From positions 1-50,225 of the forward strand of contig CAJUMU010000013.1 of NCBI GenBank assembly GCA_910587675.1: a stretch of 50,225 nucleotides of DNA, given 5' to 3'. Below the pieces are notes generated by a model. It made no database searches, had not been told where the DNA came from, and saw only the letters and a program-made list of their open reading frames with translations. This DNA is from an uncultured Alistipes sp. GTDB lineage: Bacteria; Bacteroidota; Bacteroidia; Bacteroidales; Rikenellaceae. Of this stretch, positions 23,354-31,328 are shown in pieces. The translations under genes were made by a program, and so were the position numbers. Every line of letters begins with the position of its first letter. Within the stretch, counting starts at the first letter, position 1.

Positions 23354-25038
23354 ATAGAGCGATCATAAGATTTTTCGCGCGCGGCGGTGCCCTCCTTACG
23401 GCGGGGGCGGTCGTGGCGACGGGCGTGTGGGCCGTGAAGGACGACTTCGGGCTGGGACGCAACATGGAGATAATGGTCAACATGATGCGCGAACTCTCGA
23501 CGCAGTATGTCGACGAGGTGTCCCCCGACAAACTCATGTCGGACGGCGCGGCGGGCATGGTGCGCAACCTCGACCCCTACACGGGCTACATGTCGGAGGA
23601 GGGTATGGACGAGTTCGAGGTGATGGCGACGGGCAAATACGGCGGCGTGGGCGCCACGATCCGCATGAGGCGCGACAGCAGCGGCGTGGTGGTGGCGCAG
23701 CCCTACAAAGGCTCGCCCTCCGATCTGGCGGGTCTGAAGATCGGCGATCGGTTCGTGCGCATCGACGACGAGGACGTGACGAAGTGCACCACGGCCGAGA
23801 TCTCGTCGAAGCTCAAGGGCGACCCGGGCACCAAGGTGAAACTGGCCGTCGAGCGTCTGATGACGGGCGAGATAGAGGAGATGGAGCTTACGCGCGCCCG
23901 CATCTCGATCCCGGGCGTGCCGTATGCGGGCTTCGTGGCCGACAGCATCGGCTACATACGCCACAACGACTTCACCGACGGATGTTACGACGAGATGCGC
24001 GCCGCGGTGGAGCGTCTGCGCGCCGGCGGCAAGTTGAAAGGACTTGTTCTCGACTATCGCGACAACGGGGGCGGCAGCGTGCCCGAGGCGATCAAGATAC
24101 TCTCGATGTTCCTGCCCAAGGGCACCGAGGTGCTGACGATGAAGGGGCGCACCGAGCGTTCGACGCACACCTATGCCACCGAATCGAATCCCGTGCTGCC
24201 CGACGTGCCGATCGTGGTGCTCGTGAACGGCAACACCGCTTCGGCTTCGGAGATCGTGAGCGGCGCGTTGCAGGATACCGACCGCGCCGTTCTGATGGGG
24301 CAGCGCTCTTACGGCAAGGGGCTGGTGCAGACGCTGGTGCCGCTGGGCTACAACGCCTATCTGAAGCTTACCACGGCCAAATACTACATCCCCTCGGGGC
24401 GTTGCGTGCAGCGCATCAACTACTCGGCGCATAACGACAAGGGCGCGGCGGAGATCATCCCCGATTCGCTCATCGGCGAGTTCGCGACGCGCAACGGCCG
24501 CAAGGTGTACGACGGCAAGGGGTTGATGCCCGACGTGAAGACCGATCCCGAGTATATCAGCACCTTCGCCGTGATGATCTACAATCTGGGATATGTCGAG
24601 GAGTTCCTCGACGATTACATGCGCCGCCATCCCGACATGAAGGTCGACAATGCCACGTTCGCCATATCGGACGCCGATTACGAGGATTTCGTGAAGTTCA
24701 TGGAGGACAAGGAGGTGCCTTACGAGTCGCAGACGCGCATGGCTCTCGATCTGCTGAAGCGCACTTCGAAAGAGGAGCGTTACGACGCGGAGTTCGCCGA
24801 CGAGCTGCAACGCATAGAGTCGAAACTCAAGGACCAAAAGACGGATAACCTGCGCCACTACCGCGCCGAGATATCGGAGCTGCTCGACAACGACATCGTG
24901 CTGCGCCACAACTATTACGAGGGCGTGATCGAACACAACCTCGTGTCGGACAGCACCGTGATGAAGGCGGTGGAGCTTCTGCGCGACGGCGGGCGTTATC
25001 GTCGCATTCTGCGCGAGCAGGACACCGAGCGCAATTGA
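23350..25038 (+). CDS. S41 family C-terminal processing peptidase
   Basis: A periplasmic serine protease of the CtpA/Prc type, 562 residues. N-terminal signal anchor (about 11-29), an N-terminal helical part, a PDZ domain (about 80-170; GVGATIRM, PSDLAGLKIGDRFVRID), and the tail-specific protease domain. Ser298 in NTASASEIVSG and Lys323 in RSYGKGLVQT, 25 residues apart, form the Ser-Lys dyad. It is translationally coupled to the small membrane protein before it and followed closely by a histidine kinase. The partner substrate is unknown. Confidence 0.94.
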   Translation: MNRAIIRFFARGGALLTAGAVVATGVWAVKDDFGLGRNMEIMVNMMRELSTQYVDEVSPDKLMSDGAAGMVRNLDPYTGYMSEEGMDEFEVMATGKYGGVGATIRMRRDSSGVVVAQPYKGSPSDLAGLKIGDRFVRIDDEDVTKCTTAEISSKLKGDPGTKVKLAVERLMTGEIEEMELTRARISIPGVPYAGFVADSIGYIRHNDFTDGCYDEMRAAVERLRAGGKLKGLVLDYRDNGGGSVPEAIKILSMFLPKGTEVLTMKGRTERSTHTYATESNPVLPDVPIVVLVNGNTASASEIVSGALQDTDRAVLMGQRSYGKGLVQTLVPLGYNAYLKLTTAKYYIPSGRCVQRINYSAHNDKGAAEIIPDSLIGEFATRNGRKVYDGKGLMPDVKTDPEYISTFAVMIYNLGYVEEFLDDYMRRHPDMKVDNATFAISDADYEDFVKFMEDKEVPYESQTRMALDLLKRTSKEERYDAEFADELQRIESKLKDQKTDNLRHYRAEISELLDNDIVLRHNYYEGVIEHNLVSDSTVMKAVELLRDGGRYRRILREQDTERN

Positions 25039-25052
25039 TCGGCGGCAGGGCG

Positions 25053-26231
25053 ATGAAATTCTCGAGCAAAATAAAATTCTCGTTCCGAGGCAGGTTGTCG
25101 ATCCTCACGGTCGGCATGGTGCTGGCCGTGCTGTCGCTGCTCTACACCAACAAGCTGGCCGACGTGCTGAAGCAGAAGGAGCAGAACGACGTGGAGCTGT
25201 GGGTGGCCGCCATGGAGCGCGTGAGCCGCGAGACGTTCGGCAACTATCTGGTCGATCCGCTCATATCGGCCATCGTGAGCTCGCAGAACAACATCCCCTT
25301 CATCATCACCGACGAGAATCTGAATTACGTGTCGAGCAACCGCATCCCGAACGAGATCATTCAGGATCCCGACAAGTTCGAACGCAAGATCAACGAGCTC
25401 ACCGAGGAGAATACTCCCCGCACGGTGCGCATCATGTGGACGAGCAACCAGTGCCACATCATATTTTACGGCAAGTCGCAGCTGCTGCGCGCGCTGTACT
25501 GGTTCCCTTACGCGCAGTGGGGCATTATAGCCATATTCTTGATATTTACCTATATAGCATTGCAGTCCACCAAGCAGGACGAGCAGAACCGCGTGTGGAT
25601 CGGTCTGGCGAAGGAGACGGCCCACCAGCTGGGCACGCCCACCTCGTCGCTGTTGGGGTGGATCGAGTATCTGCGCACGCAGGAGGTCGCGCCCACGGTC
25701 GTGGACGAGATGAACAAGGATCTGGCCCATCTGATGAAGATCGTCGACCGCTTCTCGAAGATCGGGTCGGAGACGGTGTTGTCGCCCAACAACGTCAACG
25801 AGGTGGTGGGCGAGTCGGTCATGTATTTCCGCAAGCGCATTCCGCGCAACGTCACTCTTTCCTACAACGGTCTGGCGATAGCCCCCGTACAGGCCAACCT
25901 GAATGTCGCTCTGTTCGAATGGGTGGTCGAGAATCTGATGAAAAACGCGCTCGACGCCATGCAGGGCCACGGCGCGATCGACGTGAAGGTGTGGTCGAAC
26001 GACAAATCCGTCATGATCGACGTGAAGGATACGGGCAAGGGCATCCCCAAAAGCAACTGGAAACGGATTTTCGAACCCGGGTTCACCACCAAGACACGCG
26101 GCTGGGGCCTCGGTCTGTCGCTTTCGCGCCGCATAGTCGAGGATTACCACGAGGGCAAGATCGCCGTGGTCGACTCCGAGGTGGGGCGCGGCACCACGTT
26201 CCGCATAACTCTTAAACGCGTTATGGAATGA
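25053..26231 (+). CDS. Sensor histidine kinase
   Basis: The 392-residue product has a membrane segment near 15-34, a periplasmic sensor region of about 115 residues, a second membrane segment near 149-171, then the kinase core. The H box AHQLGTPTSSLLGW contains His191; the N box ENLMKNALDAM, G1 DTGKGIP and G2 GWGLGLSLSRRIV are intact. The ATG at 25053 is chosen; the in-frame TTG at 25035 lies in the previous gene's stop region. No response regulator is encoded nearby, so it is an orphan. The sensor region has no recognised domain. It overlaps the DUF4271 gene by 4 nt. Confidence 0.92.
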   Translation: MKFSSKIKFSFRGRLSILTVGMVLAVLSLLYTNKLADVLKQKEQNDVELWVAAMERVSRETFGNYLVDPLISAIVSSQNNIPFIITDENLNYVSSNRIPNEIIQDPDKFERKINELTEENTPRTVRIMWTSNQCHIIFYGKSQLLRALYWFPYAQWGIIAIFLIFTYIALQSTKQDEQNRVWIGLAKETAHQLGTPTSSLLGWIEYLRTQEVAPTVVDEMNKDLAHLMKIVDRFSKIGSETVLSPNNVNEVVGESVMYFRKRIPRNVTLSYNGLAIAPVQANLNVALFEWVVENLMKNALDAMQGHGAIDVKVWSNDKSVMIDVKDTGKGIPKSNWKRIFEPGFTTKTRGWGLGLSLSRRIVEDYHEGKIAVVDSEVGRGTTFRITLKRVME

Positions 26232-27214
26232 TGCTTCGGACGATCGACAGCCTCGCCGCCGCGGCCTCGGCGCGCTTCGCGGACGACGTGCCCATAGTCG
26301 CGCGCGATTCGTCGCGCAGCGTTGCCGACAGTTGCCTCGCACCCGATTGTATTGCGGGCGGCATGACGGATCGGTGGCTGCTCGACGGCAAGACCCGCCG
26401 CGGGACGGACGCCGCTACGGTCTTCGGCGACGAGTCGCAGCTCGTCGCGGGCGAAACGTTCGTCGGCGTCGCTTCGGAGGACGAAACTTTCGCGGGCGAT
26501 ATGTTCATGGTCGCGACCGAGCAGAGCGTTCCCGAGACGGCGGCGGGCGAGGAGGGCGTGTGGGCCGCGGCGGCGGTGAATCTGTTGGTGGTAGGGGTGG
26601 TGTCGGTCTACATGTTCTGCATATATCGCTATTTCGACGATGTGGTGGCGTTGTTCCGTTCGGTCTTCCGCCGCAACGTCATGTCGTCGGGGCGCGTGGT
26701 GGAGCGTCGCCGCAGCGAGATATTTTACGGGTTCCTCGGCAAGCTGTTCCTGTTGGGCGCGGCGTTCGTCGGGGTGCTTGCGTCGGAGGCGGCGTTGCGC
26801 CGCGGAGAGTTCGCGGAGTTGAATATTTTTTACGTTCCGCTCGCGGCGGTGGGCGTATTTTTGGCTGTCGTGGTCGCGCAATATGTCATGTTGGCGGGCG
26901 TGGGGTTGGTCACACGGTCGTTCGCCGACGTGGCGACGCTGGTGCGGATAAGATTGGTCTATTTCGCGCTGGCCACCGTGATGGTGGCTCCCGCCATGCT
27001 CGTGGCGCAGATCTCGGCGGGAACGGCCGCCGAAGCGTGGTTTGCCGCGGGTTGCCTCTCGGCGGCCGTGGCGGCGTTTTTCTTCCTGCGCGAGAGTCTC
27101 ATGCTCTTTATTTCTAAAAAAATTTCGATTTTGCATTGGTTTTTGTACCTTTGCACAATCGAAATCATGCCGTTGAGTTTTCTATGGCGGGCGGCTATCG
27201 GATTGAGACAGTAA
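26228..27214 (+). CDS. DUF4271 membrane protein
   Basis: A Bacteroidetes-specific membrane protein of unknown role (328 residues). The N-terminal 110 residues are polar and poorly conserved; then about seven hydrophobic segments follow, and the C-terminus carries the family signature ISKKISILHWFLYLCTIEIMPL in two joined parts. It lies directly before hemD, its usual place in the phylum. The start ATG (26228) overlaps the kinase stop. The promoter of hemD lies inside its 3' end. Confidence 0.85.
   Translation: MMLRTIDSLAAAASARFADDVPIVARDSSRSVADSCLAPDCIAGGMTDRWLLDGKTRRGTDAATVFGDESQLVAGETFVGVASEDETFAGDMFMVATEQSVPETAAGEEGVWAAAAVNLLVVGVVSVYMFCIYRYFDDVVALFRSVFRRNVMSSGRVVERRRSEIFYGFLGKLFLLGAAFVGVLASEAALRRGEFAELNIFYVPLAAVGVFLAVVVAQYVMLAGVGLVTRSFADVATLVRIRLVYFALATVMVAPAMLVAQISAGTAAEAWFAAGCLSAAVAAFFFLRESLMLFISKKISILHWFLYLCTIEIMPLSFLWRAAIGLRQ
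27123..27153 (+). promoter_or_regulatory. Internal promoter for hemD-rnpA-yidD
   Basis: TACCTTTG at 27146-27153 with TTTC at 27123-27126, 19 nt upstream. It lies in the coding region of the DUF4271 gene, in a local AT-rich dip, 75 nt before hemD. Confidence 0.7.
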
Positions 27215-27227
27215 AAACGCTTCGAGA

Positions 27228-28085
27228 ATGGTAAAAAAAATTTTGATATCGCAACCGCGTCCTGCGGTGATTGAGAAATCTCCTTTTTATGAATTGGCGG
27301 GCAAGCACAAGGTCGAGGTCGATTTCAGGCCTTTGATCCGTGTGGTCGGCGTGACGCTCAAAGAGTTCCGCGCCCAGCGAATCGAGATACTGGACCATAC
27401 GGCCGTCATCTTCACTTCGCGCACGACGGTCGACAGCTTTTTCAAGGTGTGCGAGGATGCGCGCATCACCGTTCCCGAAACGATGAAATACATCTGCAAC
27501 ACCGAGGCCGTGGCGCTCTATCTTCAGAAATACATCGTCTATCGCAAGCGTAAGATATCGTTCGCCGACGGCTCGTTCACGGGGCTGCTGGAACTTATCA
27601 TCAAGCATAAGAGCGAACGGTTCCTGCTGGCGCTCAGCGAACCTCACAAACCCGAGCTGCCCGAGACGCTGGCCAAGTTGAAACTCAATTTCGACCCCGT
27701 CATTCTGGCTCTCACCGTCGCCGCCGACATGAGCGACATGCGCCCCGCCGATTACGACGTGTTGGCGCTCTATTCGCCGTCGGACGTGAAGAGCGTGCTC
27801 GAAAACTTCAAGGTCGAGGAGCTGCCCGTGGTGGCGACATTCGGCGAAGGCACCCTGCGCGCCGCTCTGGAGGCGGGCATGAAGGTGCGGGCGTCGGCCC
27901 CCTCGCCCGAGGCTCCGTCGATGGTGAAAGCACTCGACCTCTATATCGCCAAGGTGAAGAAGGGCGAGGAGATCGGCGACGTGGAGTTGGTGAGCGACGC
28001 CGCCAAAGAGGAGTTCATCCGCTCGCAACAGAGCAAGCTCGCGAAGAAGACGCGTACGCGCAGTAATACCACCGAAAAGAGATAG
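27228..28085 (+). CDS. hemD: Uroporphyrinogen-III synthase family protein
   Basis: HemD closes hydroxymethylbilane to uroporphyrinogen III. The product (285 residues) has the two-domain HemD pattern of Bacteroidetes: KILISQPRP at the start, FTSRTTVDSFF in the first domain, ALYSPSDVKSVLENF and ATFGEGTLRAALEAG in the second. The C-terminal 40 residues are charged and probably disordered. No other heme or cobalamin gene lies nearby, and the family is weakly conserved, so the exact activity is inferred from family and gene order. rnpA follows 3 nt later. Confidence 0.85.
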   Translation: MVKKILISQPRPAVIEKSPFYELAGKHKVEVDFRPLIRVVGVTLKEFRAQRIEILDHTAVIFTSRTTVDSFFKVCEDARITVPETMKYICNTEAVALYLQKYIVYRKRKISFADGSFTGLLELIIKHKSERFLLALSEPHKPELPETLAKLKLNFDPVILALTVAADMSDMRPADYDVLALYSPSDVKSVLENFKVEELPVVATFGEGTLRAALEAGMKVRASAPSPEAPSMVKALDLYIAKVKKGEEIGDVELVSDAAKEEFIRSQQSKLAKKTRTRSNTTEKR

Positions 28086-28088
28086 AAG

Positions 28089-28520
28089 ATGGAACGCGCG
28101 GATTCTGCACTGCCTCGAAGATCGTTCACGTTGCCCCGCAGCGAACGCCTGCGTTCGATGAAGGCCATACGCCGAATGTTCGGCGAAGGGCAGGGCGGGT
28201 TCGTCTATCCTTTCCGTTACGTATTCGTGGTCGGACGCGACGGCGCGATGAAAGATGCCGTTCCGATGTCCGACGGATCCATCGAGATGCTTTTCTCCGT
28301 TCCCAAGAAATTCCACAAACGGGCCAACCGTCGCAACCTGCTCAAGCGACGCACCCGCGAAGCCTATCGCCTCGGCCGCGAGGAGTTGCGACGCGCCGTC
28401 GTCGCGTCGGGCGTCGAGATCGACGCGGCGTTGATCTATTCGGCCAAGGAGTGTCACAGCTATAAAACCATCGAACATGCCGTGCGGCGGATTCTGGAGC
28501 AGATCGGCGAGCGTATTTAA
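28089..28520 (+). CDS. rnpA: Ribonuclease P protein component
   Basis: RnpA assists the RNase P RNA in tRNA 5' maturation. The product (143 residues) starts with a leader ending LPRSERLRSMKAIRRMF. The family motif KRANRRNLLKRRTREAYR (the RNR region) is at about 78-95. The 3' end overlaps yidD by 44 nt. Order rnpA-yidD is widely conserved. Confidence 0.94.
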   Translation: MERADSALPRRSFTLPRSERLRSMKAIRRMFGEGQGGFVYPFRYVFVVGRDGAMKDAVPMSDGSIEMLFSVPKKFHKRANRRNLLKRRTREAYRLGREELRRAVVASGVEIDAALIYSAKECHSYKTIEHAVRRILEQIGERI

Positions 28521-28737
28521 GTATGCGTGCGCCCTGCCTCTGTTGGCCGTGGTGCGGTTCTACCAATATTGCATATCGCCTTTCACGCCCCCGTCGTGCC
28601 GTTTTACCCCCACATGCTCGGCATACGCCGTCGAGGCGTTGCGCAAGTACGGACCTCTGAAAGGGGGATGGCTTACGCTCAAACGTCTGTCGCGCTGCCA
28701 CCCGTGGGGCGGCAGCGGTTACGATCCCGTCCCTTGA
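28477..28737 (+). CDS. yidD: Membrane protein insertion efficiency factor YidD
   Basis: YidD is a small membrane-associated protein that assists insertion. The 86-residue product has the family core VVRFYQYCISPF, PPSCRFTPTCSAYAVEALRKYG and CHPWGGSGYDPVP, with its conserved cysteines. ATG at 28477 is the only usable start in frame, which makes the overlap with rnpA unusually long (44 nt) and gives about 12 extra N-terminal residues. No transcription terminator of normal form is seen before the repeat region that follows. Confidence 0.92.
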   Translation: MPCGGFWSRSASVFKYACALPLLAVVRFYQYCISPFTPPSCRFTPTCSAYAVEALRKYGPLKGGWLTLKRLSRCHPWGGSGYDPVP

Positions 28738-28764
28738 TTTTCAAGCTCTCGGACCGCGATACGC

Positions 28765-29302
28765 GCGCGTTTCAAAACCCGCAGAAGATAACGTATATTT
28801 TTTAGGTATTCGGGCCGCGGCCTGCGGAGACTCGCGTGTGAGCATTCGCGAACAACAGCGGGCCTCCGCGGGGCGATGGCTGCGGCCCGCGCGGTTCTCC
28901 GAACCGCATTTCTTTTTTCTATGCAACCTTTTGTGCGGTCAAAAGGTTGCGCCAAAAGCCGCCGCGGTGAAACGATTTCGGGGTCGTTCATGCGCCTTCG
29001 CGAAATCGGCTGCTTCGCATTTTTGAGGATCAAAAAGTCTCCGATTTTTTACGCTCCGTCGCTTCGACCGCCCTTTTTCCGAAATCGTTCGCTTGCGCAG
29101 TCATTTTCTCGCCTCGGCAGAGCTCGAACAAGTTCGGCTCTGCACTCGGCTTATCGAAAATGTTCCTGCCGCGGGTTTGGCTGACGCATGTGAATTATTG
29201 CGGTTCTTCGAACCGCGCAGTTCGCCGCCGCCCCACCGCGGCGGACTGCTACTCGCCAAAGGCTCGCGCAGCCCTCCGCCGTCGGCGAACAGCCTATACC
29301 CC
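28765..29302. repeat. Composite intergenic repeat region
   Basis: No gene between yidD and the PspC gene up to 29474. The region contains: AACGTATATTTTTTAGGTATTCGGG (28780s, in pieces), the GGGCC...GGCTGCGGCCC inverted segment (28808-28890), hairpins GCGGTTC-TCC-GAACCGC (about 28890-28907) and GCAACCTTTTG/CAAAAGGTTGC (28923-28950), a conserved 160-nt block (about 28940-29095) that recurs at 49885-50037, TGACGCATGTGAATTA (about 29181), GCGGTTC-TTC-GAACCGC (about 29200), and an inverted family C copy (29217-29302). Short frames over it are repeat artefacts. Confidence 0.8.
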
Positions 29303-29394
29303 GAAATCATATCATCGGACAGGTCCGCTTGCAGGCCCGAAACCCGATCGAGTCGAGCGAAAACAAAAAAATCGCTCGAAAACGAAAAAAATAC

Positions 29395-29413
29395 TACTTT
29401 GCTATACAAAGTA
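29395..29413. promoter_or_regulatory. Candidate PadR operator, perfect 7-5-7 dyad
   Basis: TACTTTG, CTATA, CAAAGTA is an exact inverted repeat 13 nt upstream of the -7 element TATATTTG (29427-29434) that precedes the PspC-PadR operon. PadR regulators usually repress their own operon through such dyads, so this site is the best candidate. The assignment to the regulator at 30001 is inference. Confidence 0.55.
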
Positions 29414-29426
29414 TAAATTTTGTCCT

Positions 29427-29434
29427 TATATTTG
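29427..29434 (+). promoter_or_regulatory. -7 element of the PspC-PadR operon
   Basis: TATATTTG, followed by GCATC, 40 nt before the start codon. A TTTG lies at 29398-29401 within the dyad, but 25 nt away, which is longer than usual; the promoter may need a modified spacing or an activator. Confidence 0.6.
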
Positions 29435-29474
29435 CATCAGGAAAATATTAAACCGTACTAAAATATCTTGCATT

Positions 29475-29978
29475 ATGAAAGAGACGATCAATGTGAACAT
29501 CGCACAACAAGCCTTCACGATGGACATGGACGCTTACTCTGCACTCACGGCATACCTCGACGACATCGCGTGCCGCCTGCCCGAATCGGATGCCGAGACG
29601 TTGGCCGACATCGAGAGTCGCGTGGCCGAGATATTCCGCGAGCGGGTTCCGTCGCCCATGATGGTAATCACCTACGGCGTGGTGCGCAGCACTATGACCC
29701 AAATCGGCAGCCCCGAGAATTTCGGCGCGGCCAATCGCCCCAAGCAGGATCGCGTCGTCGACGAGGATCCGCTTCGCAAAAGGTTGTACCGCTCGCGCAC
29801 CGACCGCTCGATAGCGGGAGTCTGCGGCGGCATCGCCCGCAATTTCGACATCGACTCGACGCTGGTGCGCGTGTTGTTCATCGTGGGATTCTTCGCGGGC
29901 TTCTCGACGCTCGTGCTCTACCTGATACTGTGGCTCGTGCTGAAGGAGGAGCCTGCGCAAACGATAAATTTGAAATAA
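29475..29978 (+). CDS. PspC domain protein, small
   Basis: The 167-residue product has an N-terminal cytoplasmic domain (about 1-95; MDMDAYSALTAYLDDIACRL, ETLADIESRVAEIFRER) and a PspC domain (about 103-160; KRLYRSRTDRSIAGVCGGIARNFDID, then a membrane helix). PspC proteins take part in the phage-shock response to envelope stress. The N-terminal domain is similar to that of the large PspC protein at 31329, indicating a duplication. The ATG at 29475 follows the promoter by 40 nt. First gene of the PadR module. Confidence 0.9.
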   Translation: MKETINVNIAQQAFTMDMDAYSALTAYLDDIACRLPESDAETLADIESRVAEIFRERVPSPMMVITYGVVRSTMTQIGSPENFGAANRPKQDRVVDEDPLRKRLYRSRTDRSIAGVCGGIARNFDIDSTLVRVLFIVGFFAGFSTLVLYLILWLVLKEEPAQTINLK

Positions 29979-30000
29979 CATCATAAAAAGAGGAAAAGTT

Positions 30001-30411
30001 ATGAACGAAGAAAATGTAAAGGTTCAGATGCGCAAAGGCATCCTCGAATATTGCATCCTCGCAATATTGTCGCGGGAGGACTCTTATGCGCCGAAGATCA
30101 TCGCCGAGCTCAAGCAGGCGCAGATGATCGTTGTGGAAGGAACGCTCTATCCGATCCTCACGCGACAGAAGAACGCGGGTCTGCTGACCTACCGCTGGGA
30201 GGAGTCGCCGCAGGGTCCGCCGCGAAAGTACTATATGCTGACCGAGGCGGGCCGCCGCCAGCTCGCGCTTCTGGACGAGGCGTGGGACGAGATGGTGGAG
30301 CAGATCAAGGTGATCCGTCACGGCAAGGCGGTGCCGCAGCCGTCTCGGGAGCCCGCCCGACCCGACGTCGCCTACGAGATAGACGCCGACCCCGACCATG
30401 CCATGGAGTAA
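30001..30411 (+). CDS. PadR family transcriptional regulator
   Basis: The 136-residue product has a winged-helix PadR domain (about 8-85): GILEYCILAILSREDSYAPKIIAEL, VEGTLYPILTRQKNAGLL, PPRKYYMLTEAGRRQLA. The C-terminal 40 residues are polar and Pro-rich. It lies 22 nt after the small PspC gene, with AGAGGAAAAG before the ATG. PadR proteins are mostly ligand-responsive repressors; the dyad at 29395-29413 is a candidate site. In Bacteroidetes PadR genes often stand beside PspC genes, which supports a stress circuit. Confidence 0.92.
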   Translation: MNEENVKVQMRKGILEYCILAILSREDSYAPKIIAELKQAQMIVVEGTLYPILTRQKNAGLLTYRWEESPQGPPRKYYMLTEAGRRQLALLDEAWDEMVEQIKVIRHGKAVPQPSREPARPDVAYEIDADPDHAME

Positions 30412-30430
30412 CGACAGATGTAAAACCAAC

Positions 30431-30448
30431 GTAAAAACACGAAACGAT
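30431..30448 (+). repeat. Duplicated leader sequence, copy 1
   Basis: GTAAAAACACGAAACGAT directly before the ATG of the head-GIN gene. The same 18 nt occur at 31310-31327 before the large PspC gene. Shared leaders suggest duplication or a common post-transcriptional signal. Confidence 0.7.
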
Positions 30449-31297
30449 ATGAATAATTCGGTTATGAAATTCATGATAATGTGCGCCGCGGCGATGATCT
30501 CGGTATCGACCTTCGCGGCAGGTATAAATCTCAAGGGCAGCGGCAAGGTCATCACCCGCACCCAACCCATCGCGGCATACGACGCCATCGAGGCGAGTCG
30601 CGCCGTGCGCGTGATAGTCGAGGAGCGCACGGGCGGCGACGCGATCATCGAGGCCGACGACAACACCATGCAATACGTGAAGGTGGAGGTCGACGGCGGC
30701 ACGTTGAAAATCGGATTCGACAAGCGCGTCAACGGCGTTTCGGGCATCCACGTCAAGGTGCGCGTGCCCTATTGCGAGGGGCTGAATTCGCTCGATGCGT
30801 CGAGCGCGGCCTCGATCGTCGTCGAGCCGACGATAAATGGCGAGAGCCTGACCATCGACGCGGGTTCGGCGGGAAACATCAGTTTCACCAAGGCCGAAGT
30901 GACCCGCTGCGCGATCGACGTGAGCTCGGCTGCGAAGGTGTCGGGCGCGGTGAAGAGCGACCGTTGCGAAGTGGAGGCGAGCAGCGCGTCGAACACCGAA
31001 CTGGCCATGCTGACGATGGCCTGCACGGTCGAGACGAGTTCGGCTTCGAAGGTCGTGCTCAGCGGCGAGGCGGGCATCGCGTCGCTCGACGCGAGCTCGG
31101 CATCGAAGATCGACGCTTCGGAGCTCAACGCCCGCAAGGCTTCGGCCGACGTGTCGTCGGGCGCGAGCATCAAGGTCAACAGCTCGCGCGAGCTGGACGC
31201 CAAGGCTTCGTCGGGCGGCTCGATCCGCTACAAGGGCCCTTCGACGCTCGCGCTGACACAGACGACTTCGAGCGGCGGCAGCGTAAGCCGACAGTAA
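30449..31297 (+). CDS. Head-GIN domain (DUF2807) secreted protein
   Basis: The product (282 residues) has a signal peptide (MNNSVMKFMIMCAAAMISVSTFAA cut near residue 22-24, given in parts) and the DUF2807 'head GIN' domain (GSGKVITRTQPIAAYDAIEAS, VKVRVPYCEGLNSLDASSAAS). From about residue 115 it is a string of Ser/Ala-rich short strands (DVSSAAKVSG, EASSASNTEL, ETSSASKVVL, DASSASKID), as expected of a right-handed beta-helix. It probably acts in the periplasm or at the surface. ATG at 30449 gives the signal peptide; an earlier in-frame ATG overlaps padR. Its leader shares 18 nt with that of the next gene. Confidence 0.88.
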   Translation: MNNSVMKFMIMCAAAMISVSTFAAGINLKGSGKVITRTQPIAAYDAIEASRAVRVIVEERTGGDAIIEADDNTMQYVKVEVDGGTLKIGFDKRVNGVSGIHVKVRVPYCEGLNSLDASSAASIVVEPTINGESLTIDAGSAGNISFTKAEVTRCAIDVSSAAKVSGAVKSDRCEVEASSASNTELAMLTMACTVETSSASKVVLSGEAGIASLDASSASKIDASELNARKASADVSSGASIKVNSSRELDAKASSGGSIRYKGPSTLALTQTTSSGGSVSRQ

Positions 31298-31309
31298 CGT
31301 ACCACAACC

Positions 31310-31327
31310 GTAAAAACACGAAACGAT
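31310..31327 (+). repeat. Duplicated leader sequence, copy 2
   Basis: Identical 18 nt to 30431-30448, one base before the ATG of the large PspC gene, in the 31-nt gap after the head-GIN gene. Confidence 0.7.
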
Positions 31328-31328
31328 T

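Noticed and set aside
23314..24936. Open frame of 540 codons antisense to the S41 protease
   Set aside because: Shadow frame; the plus-strand product has the complete protease motifs.
28876..29184. Small proteins in the repeat regions (also 49659-49949 and 49968-50225)
   Set aside because: The similar translations only reflect the repeated DNA block; frames start and stop at different points and have no ribosome context.
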